NCBI GenBank assembly: GCA_032718475.1
Contig: JAUCBJ010009051.1
Location: 1-64,000, forward strand
Source of the DNA: Nemertoderma westbladi
Lineage: Eukaryota > Xenacoelomorpha > Nemertodermatida > Nemertodermatidae
Direction: 5' to 3'
Length of the DNA stretch: 64,000 nt
Made by a program: the position numbers and the translations under genes. Below are positions 14,401 to 27,300 of the stretch, in pieces (the first letter of the stretch is position 1; every line of letters starts with the position of its first letter). Below the pieces are notes generated by a model, which was not told where the DNA came from, ran no database searches, and was given only the letters and a program-made list of their open reading frames with translations.

Positions 14401-17400
14401 ATTGCTTGAGGCATTCATACTGCACGACAGACATGTTTTATAAGTCAGTGTTAGAGACTATATTGCTTGAGGCATTCATACTGCACGACAGACATGTTTA
14501 GTAAGTCTGTGTTAGAGACTATATTGCTTGAGGCATTCATACTGCACGACAGACATGTTTTATAAGTCAGTGTTAGAGACTATATTGCTTGAGGCATTCA
14601 TACTGCACGACAGTCATGTTTTATAAGTCAGTGTTAGAGACTATATTGCTTGAGGCATTCATACTGCACGACAGACATGTTTAGTAAGTCTGTGTTAGAG
14701 ACTATATTGCTTGAGGCATTCATACTGCACGACAGACATGTTTTATAAGTCAGTGTTAGAGACTATATTGCTTGAGGCATTCATACTGCACGACAGTCAT
14801 GTTTTATAAGTCAGTGTTAGAGACTATATTGCTTGAGGCATTCATACTGCACGACAGACATGTTTAGTAAGTCTGTGTTAGAGACTATATTGCTTGAGGC
14901 ATTCATACTGCACGACAGTCATGTTGTATAAGTCAGTGTTAGAGACTATATTGCTTGAGGCATTCATACTGCACGACAGACATGTTTTATAAGTCAGTGT
15001 TAGAGACTATATTGCTTGAGGCATTCATACTGCACGACAGTCATGTTTTATAAGTCAGTGTTAGAGACTATATTGCTTGAGGCATTCATACTGCACGACA
15101 GTCATGTTGTATAAGTCAGTGTTAGAGACTATATTGCTTGAGGCATTCATACTGCACGACAGTCATGTTTTATAAGTCAGTGTTAGAGACTATATTGCTT
15201 GAGGCATTCATACTGCACGACAGTCATGTTTTATAAGTCAGTGTTAGAGACTATATTGCTTGAGGCATTCATACTGCACGACAGACATGTTTAGTAAGTC
15301 TGTGTTAGAGACTATATTGCTTGAGGCATTCATACTGCACGACAGTCATGTTTTATAAGTCAGTGTTAGAGACTATATTGCTTGAGGCATTCATACTGCA
15401 CGACAGACATGTTTTATAAGTCAGTGTTAGAGACTATATTGCTTGAGGCATTCATACTGCACGACAGACATGTTTAGTAAGTCTGTGTTAGAGACTATAT
15501 TGCTTGAGGCATTCATACTGCACGACAGACATGTTTTATAAGTCAGTGTTAGAGACTATATTGCTTGAGGCATTCATACTGCACGACAGTCATGTTTTAT
15601 AAGTCAGTGTTAGAGACTATATTGCTTGAGGCATTCATACTGCACGACAGACATGTTTAGTAAGTCTGTGTTAGAGACTATATTGCTTGAGGCATTCATA
15701 CTGCACGACAGACATGTTTTATAAGTCAGTGTTAGAGACTATATTGCTTGAGGCATTCATACTGCACGACAGTCATGTTTTATAAGTCAGTGTTAGAGAC
15801 TATATTGCTTGAGGCATTCATACTGCACGACAGACATGTTTAGTAAGTCTGTGTTAGAGACTATATTGCTTGAGGCATTCATACTGCACGACAGTCATGT
15901 TGTATAAGTCAGTGTTAGAGACTATATTGCTTGAGGCATTCATACTGCACGACAGACATGTTTTATAAGTCAGTGTTAGAGACTATATTGCTTGAGGCAT
16001 TCATACTGCACGACAGTCATGTTTTATAAGTCAGTGTTAGAGACTATATTGCTTGAGGCATTCATACTGCACGACAGTCATGTTGTATAAGTCAGTGTTA
16101 GAGACTATATTGCTTGAGGCATTCATACTGCACGACAGTCATGTTTTATAAGTCAGTGTTAGAGACTATATTGCTTGAGGCATTCATACTGCACGACAGT
16201 CATGTTTTATAAGTCAGTGTTAGAGACTATATTGCTTGAGGCATTCATACTGCACGACAGTCATGTTTTATAAGTCAGTGTTAGAGACTATATTGCTGGA
16301 GGCATTCATACTGCATGACAGACATGTTTAGTAAGTCAGTGTTAGAGACTATATTGCGGGAGGCATTCATACTGCACGGCAGACATGTTTAGTGAGTCAG
16401 TGTGAAAAACTATATTGCTTGAGGCATTCATACTACACGACAGACATGTTTAGTAAGTCTGTGTTAGATACTATATTGCGGGAGGCACACAGACATGTTT
16501 TATAAGTCAGTGTTAGAGACTATATTGCGGGAGGCATTCATACTGCACGACATACATGTTAAGTGAGTCAGTGTGAGAAACTATATTGCTGGAGGCATTC
16601 ATACTGCACGACAGACATGTTTAGTAAGTCAGTGTGAGAAACTATATTGCTGGAGGCATTCATACTGCACGACAGACATGTTTAGTGAGTCAGTGTGAGA
16701 AACTATATTGCTGGAGGCATTCATACTGCACGACAGACATGTTTAGTGAGTCAGTGTGAGAAACTATATTGCTGGAGGCATTCATACTGCACGACATACA
16801 TGTTTAGTAAGTCTGTGTTAGAAACTATATTGCTTGAGGCATTCATACTGCACGACATACATGTTTAGTGAGTCAGTGTGAGAAACTATATTGCTGGAGG
16901 CATTCATACTGCACGACATACATGTTTAGTGAGTCAGTGTTAGAAACTATATTGCTTGAGGCATTCATACTGCACGACAGACATGTTTAGTAAGTCAGTG
17001 TTAGAGACTATATTGCTGGAGGCATTCATACTGCACGACAGACATGTTTAGTAAGTCAGTATTAGAGACTATATTGCGGGAGGCATTCATACTGCACGAC
17101 ATACATGTTTAGTGAGTCAGTGTGAGAAACTATATTGCTGGAGGCATTCATACTGCACGACATATAAGTCTGTGTTAGATACTATATTGCGGGAGGCACA
17201 CAGACATGTTTTATAAGTCAGTGTTAGAGACTATATTGCGGGAGGCATTCATACTGCACGGCAGACATGTTTAGTGAGTCAGTGTGAGAAACTATATTGC
17301 TGGAGGCATTCATACTGCACGACAGACATGTTTAGTAAGTCAGTATTAGAGACTATATTGCGGGAGGCATTCATACTGCACGACATACATGTTTAGTGAG

Positions 17401-20400
17401 TCAGTGTGAGAAACTATATTGCTGGAGGCATTCATACTGCACGACATACATGTTTAGTGAGTCTGTGTTAGAAACTATATTGCTTGAGGCATTCATACTG
17501 CACGACAGACATGTTTAGTAAGTCTGTGTTAGATACTATATTGCGGGAGGCACACAGACATGTTTTATAAGTCAGTGTTAGAGACTATATTGCTTGAGGC
17601 ATTCATACTGCACGGCAGACATGTTTAGTGAGTCAGTGTTAGAAACTATATTGCGGGAGGCATTCATACTGCACGGCAGACATGTTTAGTGAGTCAGTGT
17701 GAGAAACTATATTGCTGGAGGCATTCATACTGCACGACAGACATGTTTAGTAAGTCAGTGTTAGAAACTATATTGCTGGAGGCATTCATACTGCACGACA
17801 GACATGTTTAGTGAGTCAGTGTTAGAAACTATATTGCGGGAGGCATTCATACTGCACGGCAGACATGTTTAGTGAGTCAGTGTGAGAAACTATATTGCTG
17901 GAGGCATTCATACTGCACGACAGACATGTTTAGTAAGTCAGTGTTAGAGACTATATTGCGGGAGGCATTCATACTGCACGACATACATGTTTAGTAAGTC
18001 TGTGTTAGAAACTATATTGCTTGAGGCATTCATACTGCACGACATACATGTTTAGTGAGTCAGTGTGAGAAACTATATTGCTGGAGGCATTCATACTGCA
18101 CGACAGACATGTTTAGTAAGTCAGTGTTAGAGACTATATTGCGGGAGGCATTCATACTGCACGACATACATGTTTAGTAAGTCTGTGTTAGAAACTATAT
18201 TGCTTGAGGCATTCATACTGCACGACATACATGTTTAGTAAGTCTGTGTTAGAAACTATATTGCTTGAGACATTCATACTGCACGACATACATGTTTAGT
18301 GAGTCAGTGTGAGAAATTATATTGCTGGAGGCATTCATACTGCACGACAGACATGTTTAGTAAGTCAGTGTTAGAGACTATATTGCGGGAGGCATTCATA
18401 CTGCACGACAGTCATGTTTTATAAGTCAGTGTTAGAGACTATATTGCGGGAGGCATTCATACTGCACGACATACATGTTTAGTGAGTCAGTGTGAGAAAT
18501 TATATTGCTGGAGGCATTCATACTGCACGACAGACATGTTTAGTAAGTCAGTGTTAGAGACTATATTGCGGGAGGCATTCATACTGCACGACATACATGT
18601 TTAGTGAGTCAGTGTGAGAAATTATATTGCTGGAGGCATTCATACTGCACGACAGACATGTTTAGTAAGTCAGTGTTAGAGACTATATTGCGGGAGGCAT
18701 TCATACTGCACGACAGACATGTTTTATAAGTCAGTGTTAGAGACTATATTGCGGGAGGCATTCATACTGCACGACAGACATGTTTAGTAAGTCTGTGTTA
18801 GAAACTATATTGCTGGAGGCATTCATACTGCACGACAGACATGTTTAGTAAGTCAATGTGAGAAACTATATTGCTTGAGGCATTCATACTGCACGACAGA
18901 CCTGTTTAGTAAGTCAGTGTTAGAGACTATATTGCGGGAGGCATTCATACTGCACGACAGACATGTTTAGTAAGTCTGTGTTAGAGACTATATTGCGGGA
19001 GGCACACAGACATGTTTAGTGAGTCAGTGTTAGAGACTATATTGCTGGAGGCATTCATACTGCACGACAGACATGTTTAGTAAGTCAGTGTTAGAGACTA
19101 TATTGCTTGAGGCATTCATACTGCACGACAGACATGTTTAGTAAGTCAATGTGAGAAACTATATTGCTTGAGGCATTCATACTGCACGACAGACATGTTT
19201 AGTAAGTCAGTGTTAGAGACTATATTGCGGGAGGCATTCATACTGCACGACAGACATGTTTAGTAAGTCTGTGTTAGAGACTATATTGCGGGAGGCACAC
19301 AGACATGTTTAGTGAGTCAGTGTTAGAGACTATATTGCTGGAGGCATTCATACTGCACGACAGACATGTTTAGTAAGTCAGTGTTAGAGACTATATTGCT
19401 GGAGACATTCATACTGCACGACAGACATGTTTAGTAAGTCTGTGTTAGAGACTATATTGCTGGAGACATTCATACTGCACGACAGACATGTTTAGTGAGT
19501 CAGTGTGAGAAACTATATTGCTGGAGGCATTCATACTGCACGACAGACATGTTTAGTAAGTCTGTGTTAGAGACTATATTGCGGGAGGCATTCATACTGC
19601 ACGACAGACATGTTTAGTAAGTCTGTGTTAGATACTATATTGCGGGAGGCACACAGACATGTTTTATAAGTCAGTGTTAGAGACTATATTGCGGGAGGCA
19701 TTCATACTGCACGGCAGACATGTTTAGTGAGTCAGTGTGAGAAACTATATTGCTGGAGGCATTCATACTGCACGACAGACATGTTTAGTAAGTCAGTGTT
19801 AGAGACTATATTGCGGGAGGCATTCAAACTGCACGACAGACATGTTTAGTAAGTCTGTGTTAGAGACTATATTGCGGGAGGCACACAGACATGTTTTATA
19901 AGTCAGTGTTAGAGACTATATTGCTGGAGGCATTCATACTGCACGACATACATGTTTAGTAAGTCTGTGTTAGATACTATATTGTGGGAGGCACACAGAC
20001 ATGTTTTATAAGTCAGTGTTAGAGACTATATTGCTTGAGGCATTCATACTGCACGACAGACATGTTTAGTGAGTCAGTGTGAGAAACTATATTGCTGGAG
20101 GCATTCATACTGCACGACAGACATGTTTAGTGAGTCAGTGTGAGAAACTATATTGCTGGAGGCATTCATACTGCACGGCAGACATGTTTAGTGAGTCATT
20201 GTTAGAGACTATATTGCTGGAGGCATTCATACTGCACGGCAGACATGTTTAGTGAGTCAGTGTGAGAAACTATATTGCTGGAGGCATTCATACTGCACGG
20301 CAGACATGTTTAGTGAGTCAGTGTGAGAAACTATATTGCTGGAGGCATTCATACTGCACGACAGACATGTTTAGTAAGTCTGTGTTAGATACTATATTGC

Positions 20401-22496
20401 GGGAGGCACACAGACATGTTTTATAAGTCAGTGTTAGAGACTATATTGCGGGAGGCATTCATACTGCACGGCAGACATGTTTAGTGAGTCAGTGTGAGAA
20501 ACTATATTGCTGGAGGCATTCATACTGCACGACAGACATGTTTAGTAAGTCAGTGTTAGAGACTATATTGCGGGAGGCATTCATACTGCACGACATACAT
20601 GTTTAGTGAGTCAGTGTGAGAAACTATATTGCTGGAGGCATTCATACTGCACGACAGACATGTTTAGTAAGTCAGTGTTAGAGACTATATTGCGGGAGGC
20701 ATTCATACTGCACGACAGACATGTTTAGTAAGTCTGTGTTAGAAACTATATTGCTTGAGGCATTCATACTGCACGACAGACATGTTTAGTAAGTCTGTGT
20801 TAGAAACTATATTGCTTGAGGCATTCATACTGCACGACAGACATGTTTTATAAGTCAGTGTTAGAGACTATATTGCTTGAGGCATTCATACTGCACGACA
20901 GACATGTTTAGTAAGTCTGTGTTACAAACTATATTGCTTGAGGCATTCATACTGCACGACAGACATGTTTAGTAAGTCTGTGTTAGAAACTATATTGCGG
21001 GAGGCATTCATACTGCACGACAGTCATGTTTAGTAAGTCTGTGTTAGAGACTATATTGCGGGAGGCACACAGACATGTTTAGTAAGTCAGTGTTAGAAAC
21101 TATATTGCTTGAGGCATTCATACTGCACGACATACATGTTTAGTGAGTCAATGTGAGAAACTATATTGCTGGAGGCATTCATACTGCACGACATACATGT
21201 TTAGTGAGTCAGTGTTAGAAACTATATTGCTGGAGGCATTCATACTGCACGGCAGACATGTTTAGTGAGTCAATGTGAGAAACTATATTGCTGGAGGCAT
21301 TCATACTGCACGACAGACATGTTTAGTAAGTCAGTGTTAGAGACTATATTGCTGGAGACATTCATACTGCACGACAGACATGTTTAGTAAGTCAGTGTTA
21401 GAGACTATATTGCGGGAGGCATTCATACTGCACGACATACATGTTTAGTGAGTCAATGTGAGAAACTATATTGCTTGAGGCATTCATACTGCACGACATA
21501 CATGTTTAGTGAGTCAGTGTTAGAGACTATATTGCGGGAGGCATTCATACTGCACGACATACATGTTTAGTGAGTCAATGTGAGAAACTATATTGCTTGA
21601 GGCATTCATACTGCACGGCAGACATGTTTAGTGAGTCAGTGTGAGAAACTATATTGCTGGAGGCATTCATACTGCACGACATACATGTTTAGTGAGTCAG
21701 TGTTAGAGACTATATTGCGGGAGGCATTCATACTGCACGACATACATGTTTAGTGAGTCAATGTGAGAAACTATATTGCGGGAGGCATTCATACTGCACG
21801 ACATACATGTTTAGTGAGTCAATGTGAGAAACTATATTGCTGGAGGCATTCATACTGCACGACATACATGTTTAGTGAGTCAGTGTTAGAAACTATATTG
21901 CTGGAGGCATTCATACTGCACGACATACATGTTTAGTGAGTCAATGTGAGAAACTATATTGCTGGAGGCATTCATACTGCACGACATACATGTTTAGTGA
22001 GTCAGTGTTAGAAACTATATTGCTGGAGGCATTCATACTGCACGACATACATGTTTAGTGAGTCAATGTGAGAAACTATATTGCTGGAGGCATTCATACT
22101 GCACGACATACATGTTTAGTGAGTCAATGTGAGAAACTATATTGCTGGAGGCATTCATACTGCACGACATACATGTTTAGTGAGTCAGTGTTAGAAACTA
22201 TATTGCTGGAGGCATTCATACTGCACGACATACATGTTTAGTGAGTCAATGTGAGAAACTATATTGCTGGAGGCATTCATACTGCACGACATACATGTTT
22301 AGTGAGTCAATGTGAGAAACTATATTGCTGGAGGCATTCATACTGCACGACATACATGTTTAGTGAGTCAGTGTTAGAAACTATATTGCTGGAGGCATTC
22401 ATACTGCACGACATACATGTTTAGTGAGTCAATGTGAGAAACTATATTGCTGGAGGCATTCATACTGCACGACATACATGTTTAGTGAGTCAGTGT
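2431..22496. repeat. 61-bp minisatellite array, left block
   Basis: A 61-bp unit is repeated head-to-tail across 20 kb with few substitutions. Fixed parts include CTATATTGC, CATTCATACTGCACG and ACATGTTTAGT. Measured spacing between successive CTATATTGC cores is 61 bp. A second unit form is 49 bp: the stretch after GAGGCA is shortened by 12 bases to give GGAGGCACACAGACATG. Three variable sites recur: TTTAGT versus TTTTAT; GTCAGTGTTAGAG versus GTCAATGTGAGAA; and CTTGAG, CTGGAG or CGGGAG. Short units dominate about 4.4-13.7 kb, TTTTATAAG units about 14-16.3 kb, and TGAGTCA/TGAGAAAC units from 16.4 kb onward. The array holds no long open frame and its role is unknown. Confidence 0.97.
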
Positions 22497-24262
22497 TAGT
22501 CAAGTCAGTGTCAGTCCAGGCATGGAAATCGATCAATCTGCTTACTGGGCGGAAAAGCCAACCAACCACCAAGGTTAAGGCTGAATCACCAGCCGATCGC
22601 CTCAATGGTTGGAAAGCCCACTTTGAAAAGCTCCTCAATAATGACAGGGTATTGCCTGATAACTTTATAGAAGTAAAAGTGTCTGAGTCTGTACTCCCAG
22701 ATATTCCCATTGGCGATATCTCCTTTGCAGAAGTGAAGGCTGCTGCAAAGAGCATTAAGACCAATCGTGCCAGTGGAGTAGATGGTGTTCCCCCTGAGGT
22801 CTTTAAAATACCTGAGTGTTTAAAGCTCATCTATCCCATCATAGTAGACATGTACCGTACAACAAGAGTCCCACAAGAAATGAAAACAAATAAGTTGGTG
22901 CCAGTTCCCAAGAAGGGCAACCTAACACTCTATGGTTCTTTTCGGGGAATCTCATTGATCTCGATTGCTGCAAAACTATACAATAGAATTCTATTAAATC
23001 GCATCAGGGATCCCATTGAGAGACTGCTACGTGGAAATCAGAATGGGTTCCGTAAAGGTCGTGGGACCATGGAGCCCATTTTGGCACTTAGAAGGATAAT
23101 TGAAGAGTTATCAAAAAAGAAAGACAGGCATCTGGCTGTTATCTTTGTTGACTTCTTCAAGGCCTTTGATTCAGTCTCTCGCTCACGTTTGTTCAGCATA
23201 CTTTCATTATATGGGATTCCTGATGAAATTATTGCAGCAATCAGATCAGTATACGATGGTTCGACAACATTTGTGTCTACTGTTGATGGTGACACAGAAC
23301 CATTTGAAGTGTTATGGGGCGTCCTCCAAGGAGACACACTTGCACCATTCTTGTTCATTATTGTGGTTGACTATGTTCTACGCATGTCCTTAGATCATCA
23401 TAATGATGATGGGGTGATGATAACTCCACCTACTGGCTCCAGAAGTCGAGGAAATCCTGCCAAGTACCTAACTGATCTAGACTTTGCTGATGACTTAGGA
23501 GTACTCTCAGAATCATTAGAGGGAGCCCAGCGGCTCCTCAGCTCATTAGAACATGCTGCTTCTAGTGTTGGTCTTTTTATTAACTCCAGAAAGACCAAAA
23601 TTCTGACAGTTAACTTTGAAAGTCCTCAGCAAGTCTCTGATCGGATGAGTATAAGCTCAAAGGATGGTATGCTTGAGCATGTGGACGACTTCTGTTACCT
23701 GGGATCATGGATCCGGAAGTCAGGTGAGGACCTTCGAATACGTAAGGGAAAGGCATGGGCAGCCTTGAATGGGCTTTCCAGGATTTGGAAGTCACCTAGA
23801 ATTAATCGGAAACTTAAGGTCCGATTATTCAGAGCAGCAGTAGTTCCAGTACTCCTCTACGGGAGTCCATGCTGGGCTCTAACTGCTGAGGACACCAAAT
23901 CTCTGGATGGCACATTCACAAGAATGCTACGCCGGGTACATTGTGTCAAGTACAATGCACACATCTCCAACCAGACACTATATAACATTGGAGGTGTCTC
24001 ATTGGTTCCCCCAAGCTTGACACTAGAACAAAATCGCCTCCGCTTTGCAGGACATTGCTTTCGCCGTGAGGACCAGCCAGTGCATAATCTTGTACTTTGG
24101 CAGCCTCATGGAGTGAATAAGCATGGTGGACAGCCCATGACTTTCTTGAGACGCATCTTAAAGGACACTGGCCTTAAAGATGCGGATGATCTAGCAAATG
24201 TCATGGGTGATAGGGAGTTGTGGCGGTGCAATTTTGTTGACAAGCCGGCACAGCATTCTTAA
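22424..24262 (+). CDS. Reverse transcriptase of RTE-like retrotransposon (N-terminus reads from satellite)
   Basis: The open frame is 612 codons. The first ~25 come from satellite sequence, and the element's own coding starts at about codon 26-31 with no ATG of its own. Reverse transcriptase motifs run in order: a linker (31-110), the G-V-D-G-V-P-P block near 118-124, a catalytic Asp in FVDFFKAF (D243), GVLQGDT (299-305), and the F-A-D-D active site with D356 and D357. A C-terminal region near 480-600 resembles the RTE tail. The whole domain is open without stops, so it is young or recently active. No endonuclease is present. The enzyme would copy element RNA at a nicked target, but this copy is 5'-truncated and very unlikely to be autonomous. 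In another frame the stop region reads on through the AGT tail as a Ser run, so the TAA at 24260 may reflect a small frameshift. Confidence 0.85.
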   Translation: MSQCEKLYCWRHSYCTTYMFSESVLVKSVSVQAWKSINLLTGRKSQPTTKVKAESPADRLNGWKAHFEKLLNNDRVLPDNFIEVKVSESVLPDIPIGDISFAEVKAAAKSIKTNRASGVDGVPPEVFKIPECLKLIYPIIVDMYRTTRVPQEMKTNKLVPVPKKGNLTLYGSFRGISLISIAAKLYNRILLNRIRDPIERLLRGNQNGFRKGRGTMEPILALRRIIEELSKKKDRHLAVIFVDFFKAFDSVSRSRLFSILSLYGIPDEIIAAIRSVYDGSTTFVSTVDGDTEPFEVLWGVLQGDTLAPFLFIIVVDYVLRMSLDHHNDDGVMITPPTGSRSRGNPAKYLTDLDFADDLGVLSESLEGAQRLLSSLEHAASSVGLFINSRKTKILTVNFESPQQVSDRMSISSKDGMLEHVDDFCYLGSWIRKSGEDLRIRKGKAWAALNGLSRIWKSPRINRKLKVRLFRAAVVPVLLYGSPCWALTAEDTKSLDGTFTRMLRRVHCVKYNAHISNQTLYNIGGVSLVPPSLTLEQNRLRFAGHCFRREDQPVHNLVLWQPHGVNKHGGQPMTFLRRILKDTGLKDADDLANVMGDRELWRCNFVDKPAQHS

Positions 24263-24301
24263 AAATGCAGCTGCAATGCAGCATGCCGATCCTAGTAGTA
24301 G
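22497..24301 (+). mobile_element. 5'-truncated RTE-like non-LTR retrotransposon inserted in the 61-bp satellite
   Basis: A 1.8-kb unique segment interrupts the satellite. It carries a reverse transcriptase but no endonuclease, so it is 5'-truncated, as is usual after incomplete target-primed reverse transcription. After the stop there are only about 30 bases of 3' sequence, then a (TAG)n microsatellite-like tail. A very short 3' region with a simple-repeat tail is typical of RTE elements. The 14-mer TAGTGAGTCAGTGT is present at 22483-22496 and again at 24302-24315. Removing the insert plus one copy restores a perfect 61-bp unit, so this is a credible target-site duplication. The 5' junction shows an extra AGTCAGTGT, suggesting microhomology or template switching. 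Clade assignment rests on protein resemblance only. Confidence 0.85.
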
Positions 24302-27300
24302 TAGTGAGTCAGTGTGAGAAACTATATTGCTTGAGGCATTCATACTGCACGACATACATGTTTAGTGAGTCAATGTGAGAAACTATATTGCTGGAGGCAT
24401 TCATACTGCACGACAGACATGTTTAGTAAGTCAGTGTTAGAGACTATATTGCTGGAGACATTCATACTGCACGACAGACATGTTTAGTAAGTCAGTGTTA
24501 GAAACTATATTGCTTGAGGCATTCATACTGCACGACAGACATGTTTAGTGAGTCAATGTGAGAAACTATATTGCTTGAGGCATTCATACTGCACGACATA
24601 CATGTTTAGTGAGTCAATGTGAGAAACTATATTGCTGGAGGCATTCATACTGCACGACATACATGTTTAGTGAGTCAGTGTTAGAAACTATATTGCTGGA
24701 GGCATTCATACTGCACGGCAGACATGTTTAGTGAGTCAGTGTTAGAGACTATATTGCTGGAGACATTCATACTGCACGACAGACATGTTTAGTAAGTCTG
24801 TGTTAGAGACTATATTGCGGGAGGCACACAGACATGTTTAGTAAGTCAGTGTTAGAAACTATATTGCTTGAGGCATTCATACTGCACGACAGACATGTTT
24901 AATAAGTCAGTGTTAGAAACTATATTGCTTGAGGCATTCATACTGCACGACAGACATGTTTAGTGAGTCAATGTGAGAAACTATATTGCTTGAGGCATTC
25001 ATACTGCACGACATACATGTTTAGTGAGTCAATGTGAGAAACTATATTGCTGGAGGCATTCATACTGCACGACATACATGTTTAGTGAGTCAGTGTTAGA
25101 AACTATATTGCTGGAGGCATTCATACTGCACGACATACATGTTTAGTGAGTCAGTGTTAGAAACTATATTGCTGGAGGCATTCATACTGCACGGCAGACA
25201 TGTTTAGTGAGTCAGTGTTAGAGACTATATTGCTGGAGACATTCATACTGCACGACATACATGTTTAGTGAGTCAGTGTTAGAGACTATATTGCGGGAGG
25301 CACACATACATGTTTAGTGAGTCAGTGTTAGAAACTATATTGCTGGAGGCATTCATACTGCACGGCAGACATGTTTAGTGAGTCAGTGTTAGAGACTATA
25401 TTGCTGGAGGCATTCATACTGCACGACAGTCATGTTTTATAAGTCAGTGTTAGAGACTATATTGCTTGAGGCATTCATACTGCACGACATACATGTTTAG
25501 TGAGTCAATGTGAGAAACTATATTGCTGGAGGCATTCATACTGCACGACAGACATGTTTAGTGAGTCAATGTGAGAAACTATATTGCTTGAGGCATTCAT
25601 ACTGCACGACATACATGTTTAGTGAGTCAATGTGAGAAACTATATTGCTGGAGGCATTCATACTGCACGACAGACATGTTTAGTGAGTCAATGTGAGAAA
25701 CTATATTGCTTGAGGCATTCATACTGCACGACATACATGTTTAGTGAGTCAATGTGAGAAACTATATTGCTGGAGGCATTCATACTGCACGACATACATG
25801 TTTAGTGAGTCAGTGTTAGAAACTATATTGCTGGAGGCATTCATACTGCACGACATACATGTTTAGTGAGTCAGTGTTAGAAACTATATTGCTTGAGGCA
25901 TTCATACTGCACGACAGACATGTTTAGTAAGTCAGTGTTAGAGACTATATTGCTGGAGACATTCATACTGCACGACAGACATGTTTAGTAAGTCAGTGTT
26001 AGAGACTATATTGCTGGAGGCATTCATACTGCACGGCAGACATGTTTAGTGAGTCAGTGTGAGAAACTATATTGCTGGAGGCATTCATACTGCACGACAT
26101 ACATGTTTAGTGAGTCAGTGTTAGAAACTATATTGCTGGAGGCATTCATACTGCACGACAGACATGTTTAGTGAGTCAGTGTTAGAGACTATATTGCTTG
26201 AGGCATTCATACTGCACGGCAGACATGTTTAGTGAGTCAGTGTTAGAGACTATATTGCTGGAGGCATTCATACTGCACGACAGTCATGTTTTATAAGTCA
26301 GTGTTAGAGACTATATTGCTTGAGGCATTCATACTGCACGACATACATGTTTAGTGAGTCAGTGTGAGAAACTATATTGCTGGAGGCATTCATACTGCAC
26401 GACAGACATGTTTAGTAAGTCTGTGTTAGAGACTATATTGCGGGAGGCACACAGACATGTTTAGTAAGTCAGTGTTAGAGACTATATTGCTTGAGGCATT
26501 CATACTGCACGACATACATGTTTAGTGAGTCAGTGTGAGAAACTATATTGCTGGAGGCATTCATACTGCACGACATACATGTTTAGTGAGTCAGTGTTAG
26601 AAACTATATTGCTGGAGGCATTCATACTGCACGGCAGACATGTTTAGTGAGTCAGTGTTAGAGACTATATTGCTGGAGACATTCATACTGCACGACAGAC
26701 ATGTTTAGTGAGTCAGTGTTAGAAACTATATTGCTTGAGGCATTCATACTGCACGACAGACATGTTTAGTAAGTCTGTGTTAGAGACTATATTGCTTGAG
26801 GCATTCATACTGCACGACATACATGTTTAGTGACTCAATGTGAGAAACTATATTGCTGGAGGCATTCATACTGCACGACATACATGTTTAGTGAGTCAAT
26901 GTGAGAAACTATATTGCTGGAGGCATTCATACTGCACGACAGACATGTTTAGTGAGTCAATGTGAGAAACTATATTGCTTGAGGCATTCATACTGCACGA
27001 CATACATGTTTAGTGAGTCAATGTGAGAAACTATATTGCTGGAGGCATTCATACTGCACGACATACATGTTTAGTGAGTCAGTGTTAGAAACTATATTGC
27101 TGGAGGCATTCATACTGCACGACATACATGTTTAGTGAGTCAGTGTTAGAAACTATATTGCTTGAGGCATTCATACTGCACGACAGACATGTTTAGTAAG
27201 TCAGTGTTAGAGACTATATTGCTGGAGACATTCATACTGCACGACAGACATGTTTAGTAAGTCAGTGTTAGAGACTATATTGCTGGAGGCATTCATACTG

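Noticed and set aside
22429-23795. Minus-strand frames opposite the RTE-like reverse transcriptase
   Set aside because: They lie antisense to a clear RT coding frame and show no domain; shadows of the real frame.
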